A DNA stretch of 64,000 bases from Willaertia magna (GCA_902984215.1 CADWAF010001868.1:1-64000), one strand, 5' to 3'. Shown: positions 1 through 11,614, counted from the stretch's first letter. Notes: generated from the letters alone by a model not told the origin. Numbers and translations: made by a program.

Positions 1-1449
1 AAAAAATTGAGGGTAGAGTATAAAATAATAATGTAAGTAGAAATGAAGATCATAATAAATTAAGATGAAATAAGAAATGAGGATGAAGTTTCTTTTGAAA
101 AATTAAAACAATCGGATCTTGCTATCTTTTGCGGACCAAGATTAAAATTTACTGAACAAGAGGTAGGTGTTTTGGATATTAATAACAATGTAAAACTAAT
201 TAATTTCTAGTTTACATCTATAGAGTTATTTGTAAGGGAAGGAGGTAGTGTATTATTTCAATTAGGAGAAGGGGGAGAACCAAGATTTGAAACAAACATA
301 AATTATTTACTGGAACAGTGGGGCATATATATAAATAGTGATACTGTCATAAGATCTTCCTTCTTTAAATATTATCACCCTAAAGAAGTTTGTGTTCAAA
401 AAGGGATATTGAATAGATCAATAAATAAAGAGGCTGGAAAACCAATGGATTCAAGTAATTTTGATGCTTCAGATGCTTCCTCTCAATTAACTTTTGTTTA
501 TCCTTATGGAGCTTCCTTAAATGTTGAGGCACCAGCAACTGCAATACTAACTTCAGGATTTATATCTTATCCTGTAAATAGACCTATTGCTGCTTTTTAT
601 TCATCAAAGAATGATAAAGGGAAGGTAGCAGTTATTGGAAGTGTTCATGTATTTGATAATAAGTGGTTGGATAAAGAGGAAAATACTTTACTTCAAGAAG
701 TTATATTTAAATGGTTACTTTATGGATTTGAATTAAATCAAATTGACGCATCTGCACCAGAAATTAATGATTATCAATATCTTCCTGACTCTAAATCTCT
801 TGCTGAAAGAGTGAAACCTTGTTTACAAGAGAGTGAAGAGTTACCTATTGATTTTACAGAATTATTTGTAGATAGAATGTTTAAATTTGATAATGATTTA
901 ATTCCAGAGGCTGTAAAGCTATACGGTCAATTGGGTATTAAGCACTCTCCCTTAACATTAATTCCTCCTTCCTTTGAAACTCCTCTTCCTGCTTTAAGAC
1001 CAGCTGTTTACCCACCAACACTACGAGAACCTGTTCCTCCAGAAATTGATCTATTTGATTTAGACGAACAATTTGCCTCTGAAGATGCAAGATTAGCCCA
1101 ATTGACTAATAGATGTACAGATGAAGATGCAGATTACTTTATACAAAAAGCGGGAGAAATAGTTGGTATTTCCAGAGTACTTAAACATGAATTGGCTTCA
1201 AGCTCTAAACACATTTTAGAATTCCTATTGAGACAAATTGTTCAATTTAAAAAGCTAAATCCAAGTCAGGATGATATATTACCAAATTATTTAAGGAATA
1301 CAAAACAACAAAATCTTTTAAAAACAAGAAGTAATAATAATTTGACAAACAAAAACAATTTGCAAGATGTAAATAATGTAGACAATATGAATCCCCCAAC
1401 TCCAATATCGTCCCCACTTATGGGAAATGAAGAAGATTTAGTAGATTAA
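1..1449 (+). CDS. IFT52: Intraflagellar transport protein 52, 5' end cut off by the window
   Basis: IFT-B core subunit needed to build cilia. Three exons are readable: 1..32 (partial), 75..162 and 211..1449, with introns of 42 and 48 nt (GTAAGT..AG and GTAGGT..AG). The joined frame starts with KKLRVEYK, then LAIFCGPR, LGEGGEPRF and YHPKE of the GIFT domain, followed by LTFVYPYGA, NRPIAAFY, DKEEN and LNQIDA and the C-terminal FDLDE and ARLAQLTN stretches, all matching IFT52 order. About 452 residues are visible, close to the animal length of about 437; only the first few dozen residues are missing. The Asn/Lys-rich tail after residue 400 is low complexity. It implies a flagellate stage. Identification is firm. 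Confidence 0.93.
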
Positions 1450-1526
1450 CTTTGAAAATAAAACAATGAAATTCTATGAAAAACTTATTAAGCCTAATAT
1501 AAAACTAGTTTTAAACAGAAAAAAAT

Positions 1527-2285
1527 ATGAGTACTAGAGTCCCATTTGTTGGTGGTAACTGGAAGTGTAACGGAACAGTCGATTCAATCAAACAACTTGT
1601 CCAAGAATTAAATCAAGGAAGTGGTTTGGACAATAAGGTAGAAGTAATTGTTGCACCAGCACATTGTCATTTAAGTTTAGTTCAAAGTTTAGATTTGAGA
1701 AAAGACTTTAAGATCAGTGCTCAAAATGTTGTACATGAAAAGAATGGTGGAGCTTTCACAGGTGAAATTAGTGTTCAAATGTTAAAGGATCTTGGTATTG
1801 ACTATACAATTCTTGGACACAGTGAACGTCGTCATATTTTCCATGAAAATCATGCCACATTAGCAAAGAAAGTTAAAGTATGTGAAGAAGGTGGATTAAT
1901 CATTATTGGATGTGTTGGTGAAACTCTTGAAGAAAGAGAACGTGGAGAAACAAATAATATTATTTGTACTCAATTAAAAGATTTTAATGTAAGCAATTGG
2001 GATAAATTTGTGATTGCATATGAACCTGTTTGGGCAATCGGAACTGGTAAGACTGCATCTCCACAACAAGCACAAGAAGCACACAAGGTTTTAAGAGATT
2101 GGTTAAGAGAAAATGTTAGTGAAGAAGTTGCAAACAAAGTTAGAATTATTTATGGTGGTAGTGTTAAAGGAGATAATGCAGCTGAACTCAGCAAAAAAGA
2201 AGATATTGATGGTTTCTTAGTTGGTGGTGCAAGTTTGAAAGGAAAAGAATTCTTAACTATTGTTGAAGCAACTCTTAACAAATAA
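1527..2285 (+). CDS. TPI: Triosephosphate isomerase
   Basis: Glycolytic enzyme interconverting dihydroxyacetone phosphate and glyceraldehyde 3-phosphate in the cytosol. A single 252-residue exon, the usual family length. Visible are the substrate-binding Asn11 and Lys13 (GGNWKCNG), the catalytic His in GHSERR, the catalytic Glu in YEPVWAIGTGK with the mobile loop 6, and the phosphate loops YGGSVKG and FLVGGASLK. There is no N-terminal targeting extension, so a cytosolic location is inferred. The start is the first ATG of the frame, after an A-rich run. The gene converges on RIC1, whose stop codon lies only 5 nt beyond the TPI stop. Confidence 0.98.
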   Translation: MSTRVPFVGGNWKCNGTVDSIKQLVQELNQGSGLDNKVEVIVAPAHCHLSLVQSLDLRKDFKISAQNVVHEKNGGAFTGEISVQMLKDLGIDYTILGHSERRHIFHENHATLAKKVKVCEEGGLIIIGCVGETLEERERGETNNIICTQLKDFNVSNWDKFVIAYEPVWAIGTGKTASPQQAQEAHKVLRDWLRENVSEEVANKVRIIYGGSVKGDNAAELSKKEDIDGFLVGGASLKGKEFLTIVEATLNK

Positions 2286-2290
2286 ATTTA

Positions 2291-5200
2291 TTAATTATCT
2301 GATATTTGTTGTTGTATGTATTGCCTTAATATTATATATTCCTTATTATTTGGATGTAAAAGTAACTTTAAATAAAAAGATTGATATTCCTTATTTTCTT
2401 TCAAAATATTTACAATATAATCTACATCACATAAAATTGTTGATAATAATAAAGTAAAACCATAACAATGATTCATATGGAAACAATTATGTAAATATTT
2501 TAAATCACTAACTAAATCATTAATTAAATATAAAGTGAATTGAGTTGTTGTAAAATAGGAAACTATTGATTCAAAATTTTTCCTTAAATGATTAGTTCGT
2601 TGTAAACTTAAATCTTTTTGTATTTTACCTTCTGGTAAAGTACATGCACGAGGTAAATTAAATGATTTATGTAAATTATCAAATAAATCTTCCCAATAAT
2701 TATTTGTATCTTCTTCATCTACTTTCATTAATGGTAACTTTCCAGATTTATCCTTTTCACCTGCATTTAACCATTTATTTATTGAAATATTTAAATTTCT
2801 TTCTAATTGTAATAAAGCAAATAAATCACCATGTATCATTAATTCTCTACATTGAATAGATAATATATTTTGTATCATTACATTTCCAAACCAATCATCA
2901 TCATTATTTATTAAATAACCATTATTATTATTATCTGTATTATTGTTATCTAATCCATTCTCTTTTAATTCAGCAATCTTTTCTTCTTCTAACATTTTAA
3001 TAAATCTAATAATATCATTTGATAATTCAAATTGAAATAATTTTAAAGCTAATTTTAATACTTCATATGAATAATTTAAAACTTGATCAATACCTTCTGT
3101 ATGTTGTAAAATTCTTAACATATTTGCAGCTGGATAAATTAAATTATTATTTATACAATGATTAAATACTTGTGTAGATGATTCACCAATTGATGTAAAT
3201 AATTTATCCCAATGAATTATATCTGTTTTTCTTAAACAATTAATTATAATTTCATAAAATTGATCAAAATTTCTTAAAAATTGAATAACAGATAATAATC
3301 CATTTTGTAAATCAATTTTTATAAATTCATTATTATTTAAAATTTCAATTGAAAAGGAATGATCATTACTACTACTACCTACAACTAATACATAATGTAA
3401 CATCCATTCTAAATTAGCTAAAAAAGTAAGTGGTGAATATTTTAAAATTGGTAAATGTTTAGCAAAATGAATTAATTCACTAATTTCATTATTAATTTTA
3501 CATTGAAATAATAAACCTAATAATAAACCATGAATATAAGGATACATTTTAGGTTGCATTTCATAATAAGGAAATCCTAATGGATTTTCAATAAATAAAT
3601 GATGATTTTCATTATTATTATCAATTCTGTGTCTAATAGTTTCTAAAATATGTAAAAATACACCATTCTCTTTTAAAGTACCTAATGGTATAGCATCTAA
3701 ATCAAATGGTATAATATTTTTAATTCTAATATGTGAAGTGTGTAATTTAGTTAAATATACAATTGACATATCAGTTCCTCTTTTATGTTTACCATTATAA
3801 GTAAAATAAACAATATTATCATTATATGATAATTCATTATCAATCCAAAATGTATCTACTCCTGTTTCTAATAAATATTCTTTATTTGTATTTATTTGTA
3901 ATACTGTTAAATCACCATTAGCTCTTAAGAACATTACTCTAACAGAAGATAATAATTTATAATTCTCTGTTGAATTAATATTAACATTAGATTTACAATA
4001 TACACTTGTCATACTTCTAGGTAATACATCTTTATGAAATTCTGACATATCTATTGTATCTATTTTTGTAAGTAATGCTTTAATTTGTTTTGTAATTAAA
4101 TATTCAATAGAACATGAATAAATATGTAATTTCATTGATTCATCATAAAGAAATATTAAAGGTACTATTTTAGTTTCATCTTTTGTAATTCTTAATAATA
4201 CACTTGTTGTATCAATAAATAATATTTTACGATCTGTTATAATATCTTTACAAATTAATGAACTTTCATCTAAATGATATCTAGGAAATAATAATAATTC
4301 ACTTTCATTCTTTTCATTTCTTGAAACTAATGCTAATACAACATTATCTATCCATGTGATACCATAACATTTAATTTTATATTCTTGTGTTAATGATCCA
4401 AACATTCTCCATTTCTTAATCATTGAATTATATAATATACATCCTCTTCTACCTGCTAATGCAATGTGATTACCATCCCCACTTACAGCTACATACTATT
4501 ATTATTGTTAATGTTAAATAAATAATTAATAAATACTTACTTTCATTGGATAATTAAATGTTAAATAAGATACTGGTATTTGTAATGGTTCCCAATCTGC
4601 ATTTACAAAATTAGCACCTGATGACATGTGAAATCTTAATAATTTATCAGCTGACTGTAATAATAAATATGGTGATTTACTTTGTGATGGAGTTCTACAC
4701 ATTACACTTTTACAAAATGAAATATCTAATAATGTAGAATTATCATTTGATGCTGCAAGTAAATGATACCCTTCACTATCCCAACCAATAGTTCTAACAC
4801 CACTTTCAAATGTCTCCATCTTTTTACTTAATGTAATGTTACTATTAGAAGTATTACTACTAATCATTCTTTCTAATACATTAGGTAAAGTAGTCATTAT
4901 ACAAACACCTGAAATGTGAAAGATAGCAAAACCACGTTTACTATAACCAACAGCTATTGCATAGCCATCATGTGAACTAAAACAAAGAGAAGATACTTGT
5001 CCAATTTCATTTTCAGTAAAACCTCTATAAGACATTGATAATCTTGATCTTTCATTAAATTGATAATCTTTTGAAATTTCTAATAAAACAACATCACCAT
5101 TCTTACAACCAACAGCAACTAAATTATATCTTCTATTAAATTGTACACAAACTGAATTTAAATGATCAATAATTTTAATAACTTTTAAATTCTTTAAATT

Positions 5201-5956
5201 TAAAGTAATCTCTTCAGTTACAAATAATAATAAACCACATTTTAATACCATTGCATAAATATTTCTATGAAAATCATAATGTAAACTAACAATACCCATT
5301 TCATTATCATTATTATCTATTTTCTTTTTATAATCTTCAGGTAAACTACTATAAATAAAATCTGAACTAATAAATTGTATAAATTCACCACTTCTCCATG
5401 AAAATAGAATTAAACTACCTAATGTAGTTCCTACAATTAAATGTTGTCTATCTGAACATATACTCATAACATTACCATATTCACAATCTAATGTTTGAAA
5501 TAATTCCATTCTAATTCTACATGAAATACTTGAACTTGTTGAACATCTTAATTTTCTATATTCTTTTTCATAAGATGATGTTTCATTAAGATTTGAAGAA
5601 TTAATATTACTATTATAATATACTTTAAATAATAATAATTTACTAGTTTCTAATCCTAATAATAATAATGAATAATCTGGAAATACTTTCCATAACATAT
5701 CTGTACCATGGGGTATTGTTTTTAATTCTATTCTTTGTTCTAAATGAAATCCATCCTTTTTTCACATTAATTTGTTAATATCGGAAAGTGAATATTTACT
5801 TACTTGTTGAATAGTCCATAAAGATAAACTTCTTTTTGTTGAAATTGCAACAATAGGTAAATGTTGATTAAAAGCTACTCCTTTAATTTCATCATCATCA
5901 TTAAACTCTTTATCCAAACATTGGAAGGTATTTATCCATCCAACTGGAAAGTACAT
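2291..5956 (-). CDS. RIC1: RIC1 homologue, subunit of the Ric1-Rgp1 GEF for Rab6/Ypt6
   Basis: RIC1 with RGP1 activates Rab6/Ypt6 for retrograde traffic to the Golgi. Three exons: 5956..5804, 5755..4541 and 4495..2291 (introns 48 and 45 nt, both GTAAGT), giving 1190 residues; yeast Ric1 is about 1050 and the human protein about 1420. The start MYFPVGW resembles the family start MYFxxGW. An N-terminal WD40-type propeller follows (ISTKRSLSLW, ILFSW, VAVGCKNGDVVLL), then TFNYPMK, RGCILYN and KKWRMFG, and the helical RIC1 domain in the third exon. Asn-rich inserts interrupt the helical part. The 3' end abuts TPI. RGP1 is not in this window. Confidence 0.88.
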
Positions 5957-6059
5957 TTTTTTTTATTAAGATTTTAAAAGAATATGGTATGATGGTGGAT
6001 GTTTAATAATTGACAATTTGTTTATAAATTACAACAATTTAATAATAATAATACATTAG

Positions 6060-8501
6060 TTATAATTTAGATATTTGTAATTTTCCAATAGTTAATAAAT
6101 GTACTTCAGTTGGACCATCAGCTAATTCTAATTGTCTTGCTCCAACCCATGCTCTACTTAAAGAAAATATTTCTTCATTATTATTTTCATTAAATTCAGG
6201 ATTGTTAGATAACAAACCTTCACCACCATATATTTGAATTGCCCAATCAACAATTTGTTTTGTAGCTCTAGGTACAACTACCTTAATCATTGCAATTTCA
6301 TTTCTTGCAAATTTAGCTCCATAATAATCTAACATATAAGCTGTCTTTAAAACTAATAAACGTGATTGTTCAATTAATATTCTTGACTCTGCAACATATT
6401 GTTGAATAATTGCATGTTGGCCTAAGTATTTTCCAAATGTTTTTCTTTGTTTTACTCTTTCAATCATCTTCTCAAATGTTCTTTCTGCCAAACCAATCAT
6501 TCTCATACAATGATGAATACGACCTGGGCCAAGCCTTGCTTGGGCGATGTGAAATCCTTGACCTTCTTCAAATATCAAATTTGAAATAGGTACTCTTACA
6601 TTTACAAATTCCATTGACCAATGTCCAGAAGGGGCATCATCAAATCCAAATGTCTCTAATGGCTTAATTAATTTAACACCTGGTGTGTCCATTGGAATTA
6701 ATACCATTGATTGTCTTTGATGAGGATTTGGATGGTTTGGATTTGTCATTCCCATAAAAACACAAATTTTACAACGAGGATCTCCTGCTCCAGTAATAAA
6801 CCATTTCTTTCCATTAACTACATATTCATTACCTTCTCTTTTAATTGTAGATTGAATATTGGTGGCATCACTAGATGACACACCATATTCTGTCATTGCA
6901 AAACATGATCTAATCTCACCTTCCATTAAAGGTTTCAACCATTTCTCTTTCTGTTCTTCTGTTCCAAATTTTAATAATACTTCCATATTACCAGTGTCTG
7001 GAGCATTACAATTAAATATTTCACTTGCAATAAAACTTCTACCCATAACTTCAGCTAAAATAGCATATTCAACATTTGTTAATTTTAAAGGAGAATGTTG
7101 AACTAAAAAGAAATTCCATAAACCTTCTTGTTTTGCTTTTTCTTTTAATTCTTCAATAATTGGAGGAATTGATTCAAATCTGTTCTTTAATTTTGATTGT
7201 TGTTCAACAAATACTTGTTCATTAGGATAAATATATTCATTCATAAACCTCTCTAATTTATCTTTTAATTCAATTACTTTTTTAGATAATCCAAAATGTA
7301 TACCTAAATCATTACTTGTTAAATTATCCTTTTCATTTGTCACAATTAATTGCCATGCAATATCAGATATTAATCCAGCTAATAATCCAACTTGTTTAGC
7401 ATTTGAACTACTTGCATTTCCTAATTTAAATCTTTTATAAACACCTTGTGCAATACCACTAATTCTAAACATTGAAAATGCAACATAGAAATGCCACTTG
7501 TCAATACTTTTCCTATTAGTCAATTGATTATATAATGCAATACATTCCTTTTCATTTAAAATTCCAATTTCCTTAAAATTCACACCTTTTAATCCACCAA
7601 TCCCTTGAAAATTAGGGAAATAATAATACATACAAGAATATGCTAAATCTGAAATAGGACTACCCACAGTTGATAATTCCCAATCTAATACAGCAATAAT
7701 TCTATTTTCAATTGGATGGAACACTACATTATCAAATTTAAAATCACCATGAACAATTGTTAATTGTTGATTATTTAATTCATTAATTGGAATGTTATTT
7801 GGTAACCAATCAATTAATCTATTCATTGATTCAATTTCATGTGTTTCAGATGATTTATATTGTCTAGTCCATGTATTAATTTGTCTCTTATAATAATTAT
7901 CATTCTTAATATTATTACTAAATAAATCATCATTCCATTTAATTTGATGTAATTTTGATAAAACTTTAATAAAATCAATCATCATTTCTTTTCTATCATT
8001 ATTTGTTAATTCATTACAATTTTTTAATTTTATATTTTCATTTAAATTTGTATGCATTTCCTTAAATGTTGCATCTTTAAATATTCTACCATTAACATAT
8101 TCCATTAAATAAAATTCTGTACCAATTATATTTATATCTTTACAATATAAATAACAATAAGGTACAGGAAATTCTTTTGAATATAAAAATCTCATTAAAT
8201 TAAATTCTCTAAATATATCATGAGCACTTGGTAATAACTTTCCAGGTGGTTTCTTTCTTAAAACATATTCTTCTTCTTTTTTATTATTTTCAAATGAATG
8301 TAAAGATAATTTTAATTTAAAACTTGGATTAGATTGTCCTTCATGAAATTGTTGAATTGAGCTTAATTGTACAGAGTTAATAGATTGTTGAGATGGTTTA
8401 ATTAATTGTGATAATATTTCTTTTTTATTTAAATAGTTTATTAATGAAGGAATAGAAAAGGAATGAGCTGATCGAATTTGAATTTGTGGTTCTTGTGTCA
8501 T
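6060..8501 (-). CDS. ACAD11: ACAD11-like fusion: APH-type kinase domain plus acyl-CoA dehydrogenase, with PTS1
   Basis: Predicted 813-residue fatty-acid or 4-hydroxy-acid catabolic enzyme. Residues about 60-385 form an aminoglycoside-phosphotransferase-like kinase with the catalytic HGD at 251-253 (VHGDFKFDN) and the metal-binding Asp273 in VLDWE. Residues about 400-813 are a flavin acyl-CoA dehydrogenase (CFAMTEYGVSSSDA, VNGKKWFITGA, YGGEGL, LADGPTEVHL). This is the ACAD10/11 order without the N-terminal HAD domain, hence ACAD11-like. The protein ends in SKL, a canonical peroxisomal targeting signal, so peroxisomal location is inferred. An acidic Asn/Glu insertion lies just after the conserved YGGEG turn. 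Single exon. Confidence 0.92.
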   Translation of the reverse strand: MTQEPQIQIRSAHSFSIPSLINYLNKKEILSQLIKPSQQSINSVQLSSIQQFHEGQSNPSFKLKLSLHSFENNKKEEEYVLRKKPPGKLLPSAHDIFREFNLMRFLYSKEFPVPYCYLYCKDINIIGTEFYLMEYVNGRIFKDATFKEMHTNLNENIKLKNCNELTNNDRKEMMIDFIKVLSKLHQIKWNDDLFSNNIKNDNYYKRQINTWTRQYKSSETHEIESMNRLIDWLPNNIPINELNNQQLTIVHGDFKFDNVVFHPIENRIIAVLDWELSTVGSPISDLAYSCMYYYFPNFQGIGGLKGVNFKEIGILNEKECIALYNQLTNRKSIDKWHFYVAFSMFRISGIAQGVYKRFKLGNASSSNAKQVGLLAGLISDIAWQLIVTNEKDNLTSNDLGIHFGLSKKVIELKDKLERFMNEYIYPNEQVFVEQQSKLKNRFESIPPIIEELKEKAKQEGLWNFFLVQHSPLKLTNVEYAILAEVMGRSFIASEIFNCNAPDTGNMEVLLKFGTEEQKEKWLKPLMEGEIRSCFAMTEYGVSSSDATNIQSTIKREGNEYVVNGKKWFITGAGDPRCKICVFMGMTNPNHPNPHQRQSMVLIPMDTPGVKLIKPLETFGFDDAPSGHWSMEFVNVRVPISNLIFEEGQGFHIAQARLGPGRIHHCMRMIGLAERTFEKMIERVKQRKTFGKYLGQHAIIQQYVAESRILIEQSRLLVLKTAYMLDYYGAKFARNEIAMIKVVVPRATKQIVDWAIQIYGGEGLLSNNPEFNENNNEEIFSLSRAWVGARQLELADGPTEVHLLTIGKLQISKL

Positions 8502-8748
8502 TCTTTATATTTTTTTTAATTATTTGATTTTAATTTTTTATTTAATTGAAATTCTCCTGTCCTTGCGAGGTTTTGAAGGTTCTTTTATATTTCTCCTAAT
8601 TTATTATTGTAAATGATTACAATAGAATTACAATACTATCACAGTTAAAGATTTATTTAAATTTTATTTTGTTTCAGGGTGCTGACAAGAAGACTTACAA
8701 AAATACACCACTTACAGGTAAAACTAAAATTAAAATCTTTTAAATTTT
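8502..8748. other. Intergenic segment with an exon-like island
   Basis: Lies between the start of the ACAD11-like gene and the end of the Mpo1-like gene. It contains an exon-like stretch at about 8677-8718 on the plus strand, bounded by TTTCAG and CAGGTAAAA, that reads GADKKTYKNTPLT without a stop. No ATG or partner exon was found around it, so no gene is called. Confidence 0.3.
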
Positions 8749-9413
8749 TCATACTTTTCTTTGGTAACGTATTTCTCCAATATTATTCTTCCATTGTTCT
8801 CTGTAATTTATAAATATATTGTCCATCAAAACACATCTTAAGGAAATATAGATTGGTGTAATTACAAAAGCTTCTTGAATAAAGAAGGCAGGTGATTTTT
8901 TGTCAATTATTAAATGACCAATTATAACTTGTAAAATAATTACAATAATTAACAACAACACTCCAATTATTAAAATTGTAAACTGGCTATAGTTTTCGGT
9001 AACAATTTTACAGCCAAAATAAATACAAACACACTTTACAAAAATTACTATTCCTACAAATTTATCAATACCAAAAGAAAATAAACTATAGAAGATCGTC
9101 CAAATAAATATAAACCACAACATTACATTCCAATAATTACCTAAATCATTATGTAAAATAAAAGATAATAATGTGAAGAATAAATAACCTGAAACTAAAA
9201 AAATTCCAGTAAAAAAAGGTATGACACTTGTAAAATGTAACCATCTGTTTAATTGTGAAGAATGATAATAATGAACGAAACCAAATGCTTGATTAATAAT
9301 TTCCTCAACGTTGCTATTCCTGTTCTTATAATCATGTTCTTCATTATTCGATGCAAATGTGGAATAGAGAGAAACGTAAAGGGAAGAAAAGGCACTGGAT
9401 TAGAAGTTGACAT
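8749..9413 (-). CDS. Mpo1/DUF962-like multi-pass membrane protein, 5' end unresolved
   Basis: Resembles yeast Mpo1, an ER Fe(II) dioxygenase that shortens 2-hydroxy fatty acids by alpha-oxidation. Family landmarks in order: an N-terminal FGFVHYYHSS with histidines, LNRWLHFTSVIP, several hydrophobic helices, then IIGHLIIDKKSPAFFIQ resembling the GH..F.KKxPA segment, and a C-terminal membrane stretch. The ATG at 9413 (MSTSNPVPF) is not in frame with the body. Joining needs either a roughly 56-nt intron (about 9375..9320, with a GTTTCT donor unusual here) or a one-base error. The out-of-frame stretch upstream of the body also reads like coding sequence, so the first 30 residues are uncertain. 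Neighbouring ACAD11-like gene also concerns fatty-acid breakdown. Confidence 0.65.
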
Positions 9414-9685
9414 TTTTTAAGATTATTGTTCTTAAAATCCTTAATATCCTAATAGACAGCTAAAAGGTATGCATCAATTAAACACAATTTTTGTAAATGC
9501 AAAAACCTATTTTACAATAAACACAAGACAACCAGTAGAAACAAAAAATAATCAAAACTACAGTTTGGAAATTCCCCCACCAATTTCCATTTTAATGGGT
9601 TCAACCAAAATAAAGCGAAAAAACTTGTTAAAAAAAATAACAGAACTGTATCTCTTTCTCTCATTTGGGCTCATTTAAATAGAAA

Positions 9686-11614
9686 ATGAAGGAACAAGTC
9701 AATGAAGAGATATATCCTACAGAATCAAAAATAAATAATTGTAAATTATGTTTAGAACAAGATGATAATTTAATTTCAACAAATCATTATTGTAATACTT
9801 GTGAAATATATTTATGTGAAGAACATGTTAAATTACATCAAAGAAGTAATAAAACTAAAAATCATAATATTTTATTAAAAAATATAAATAATTATTATTG
9901 TAATATTCATTTAAATCAAAAATTAATTATTTTTTGTAAAGATTGTAATAAATTAATTTGTCCATTATGTGGATATTTAATTGAACATTTTAATCATTGT
10001 AAACAATTATTAGATCAAGAATTTATTTTTGAACAAGTTAAATATTTACAAAATATAAATGATAAATTACAAAAATTAAAAATAAATTTAGAAAATAAAT
10101 TTAATGAAAATGAAGAATTAAATTTAAATTTTAAAAATAATTTTAAAGAAATTGAAAATAATTTAAATTTAAATTTTGAAGAAATTTATTTAAAATTAAA
10201 TGAAAGAAAAGAATTTTTACAAAAACAAATAAATAAAGTTTACAATGAAAGATTAAATTTAATTAATGAAAATAAAAATAATTTATTAGAAAAAATAAAT
10301 AATTTAAATAATTTTTTAAATTTAACAAATAATTTACAAAAACAAAATGAAATTGATATAATGTTTACAAAATTAAAATTTGAAAATATTTTTAATGAAA
10401 ATATAAATGATAATTTAATTAATAATTTAAATAAAATAAATAATTTTGAAATTGAATTTAATAAAAATAAATTAATTGAAAATATAAATGAATTTGGAAA
10501 TATAAATGATTTTAAAATAAATTTAAAATTAAGTGAAATATTTAATTTTAAAAATTATTTTTATTTAAATGAAAAAATACAATTAATTTTACAATTAAAA
10601 AATGATTTTGGAAATTTAATTATTAAAAATAAATATAAAATAAATGCATTTATTACAAATAAAGAAAATTATAAAATATCAAATTTAGATATTTATTTTG
10701 ATAAAGAAAAAGGAAATTATATTTTAGAATTTAAATGTTTACAACATTTTGGAAATAAATGTTATTTAAATATTTTTATTGAAAATGAATTATTTTTTGT
10801 AAAACAATTTCAAATTATTTATCAAAATAATTTAGATTTTAATTTAATTGATAAAATTAATTTAGATAAATTTAATTGTCAATATTGTTGGGATATTAAA
10901 TTAAATAATGATTTTATTTTTATAACTGATTACAATAATTGTAGAATTTTAATTATTGATAAATTTACAAAAAATTTAAATAAAATTATAAGTACAAAAA
11001 GTAATCCTAGATGTTTATGTTTAGATAATTTTACAATTTTTGTAACATGTAATGATCATTGTATTTATAAATATAATTATTTAAATGGAAATGAATTACA
11101 AAAAATTGAAAATAAATCTTTAAATAATATTTTAGGTATTACAATAGATAATAATTATATTTATGTTTGTGATGCTAATCATCATCAAATTAAAATGTTA
11201 GAAAAAGAATCTGGAAATTTATTAGATGAAATTGGAACACGTGGTTATCAACCTTTACAATTTAATTATCCTTATGGAATTATATTTGATAATGATTTAA
11301 ATCAATTATATGTCACAGAAGATAATCATAGAATTCAAATTATTAAAGAAAATAAAAGTATTTCACAATTTGGTAAATTTGGAAAAGAAATTGAAGAATT
11401 TAATAATCCTAGAGGAATAACTATTGATAAAAATCATTTATTTGTTTGTGATAGATCAAATAATAGAATACAAGTATTTAATAAGAAGGGAAAGTTTATT
11501 AAGAATTTTGAAAATAAATTAAATAGACCTGTAGGTATTACAATTGATAATGATGATGGTAATTTATATGTATTAGAATGTAGTAGTAGTAGTTGTATTA
11601 AAGTTTATAATTAA
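9686..11614 (+). CDS. B-box / coiled-coil / NHL-repeat protein (TRIM-NHL-like, no RING)
   Basis: A 642-residue protein. Residues about 18-70 and 72-110 form two B-box-like zinc fingers (CKLCLEQ, CNTCEIYLCEEH; CNIH, CKDCNKLICPLCG). A long Asn/Lys/Glu coiled coil spans about 110-240, a beta-rich linker possibly equivalent to a filamin domain follows, and about 370-642 holds six NHL-type repeats (ITDYNNCRILI, YVCDANHHQIK, YVTEDNHRIQI, FVCDRSNNRIQ). TRIM-NHL proteins act in ubiquitylation or RNA binding, but no RING is seen here, so the role is open. Codons are extremely AT-rich. The stop codon overlaps that of the convergent Era gene at TTAA 11611-11614. Confidence 0.85.
   Translation: MKEQVNEEIYPTESKINNCKLCLEQDDNLISTNHYCNTCEIYLCEEHVKLHQRSNKTKNHNILLKNINNYYCNIHLNQKLIIFCKDCNKLICPLCGYLIEHFNHCKQLLDQEFIFEQVKYLQNINDKLQKLKINLENKFNENEELNLNFKNNFKEIENNLNLNFEEIYLKLNERKEFLQKQINKVYNERLNLINENKNNLLEKINNLNNFLNLTNNLQKQNEIDIMFTKLKFENIFNENINDNLINNLNKINNFEIEFNKNKLIENINEFGNINDFKINLKLSEIFNFKNYFYLNEKIQLILQLKNDFGNLIIKNKYKINAFITNKENYKISNLDIYFDKEKGNYILEFKCLQHFGNKCYLNIFIENELFFVKQFQIIYQNNLDFNLIDKINLDKFNCQYCWDIKLNNDFIFITDYNNCRILIIDKFTKNLNKIISTKSNPRCLCLDNFTIFVTCNDHCIYKYNYLNGNELQKIENKSLNNILGITIDNNYIYVCDANHHQIKMLEKESGNLLDEIGTRGYQPLQFNYPYGIIFDNDLNQLYVTEDNHRIQIIKENKSISQFGKFGKEIEEFNNPRGITIDKNHLFVCDRSNNRIQVFNKKGKFIKNFENKLNRPVGITIDNDDGNLYVLECSSSSCIKVYN

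Noticed and set aside
33..64. A 32-nt intron in IFT52 ending at TAAG 64
   Set aside because: Puts exon 2 out of frame; the AG at 74 gives a 42-nt intron and a continuous IFT52 match.
9469..9678. 69-codon open frame just before the NHL gene
   Set aside because: No domain, composition like random AT-rich DNA, ends 7 nt before a strong ATG; more likely 5' UTR.
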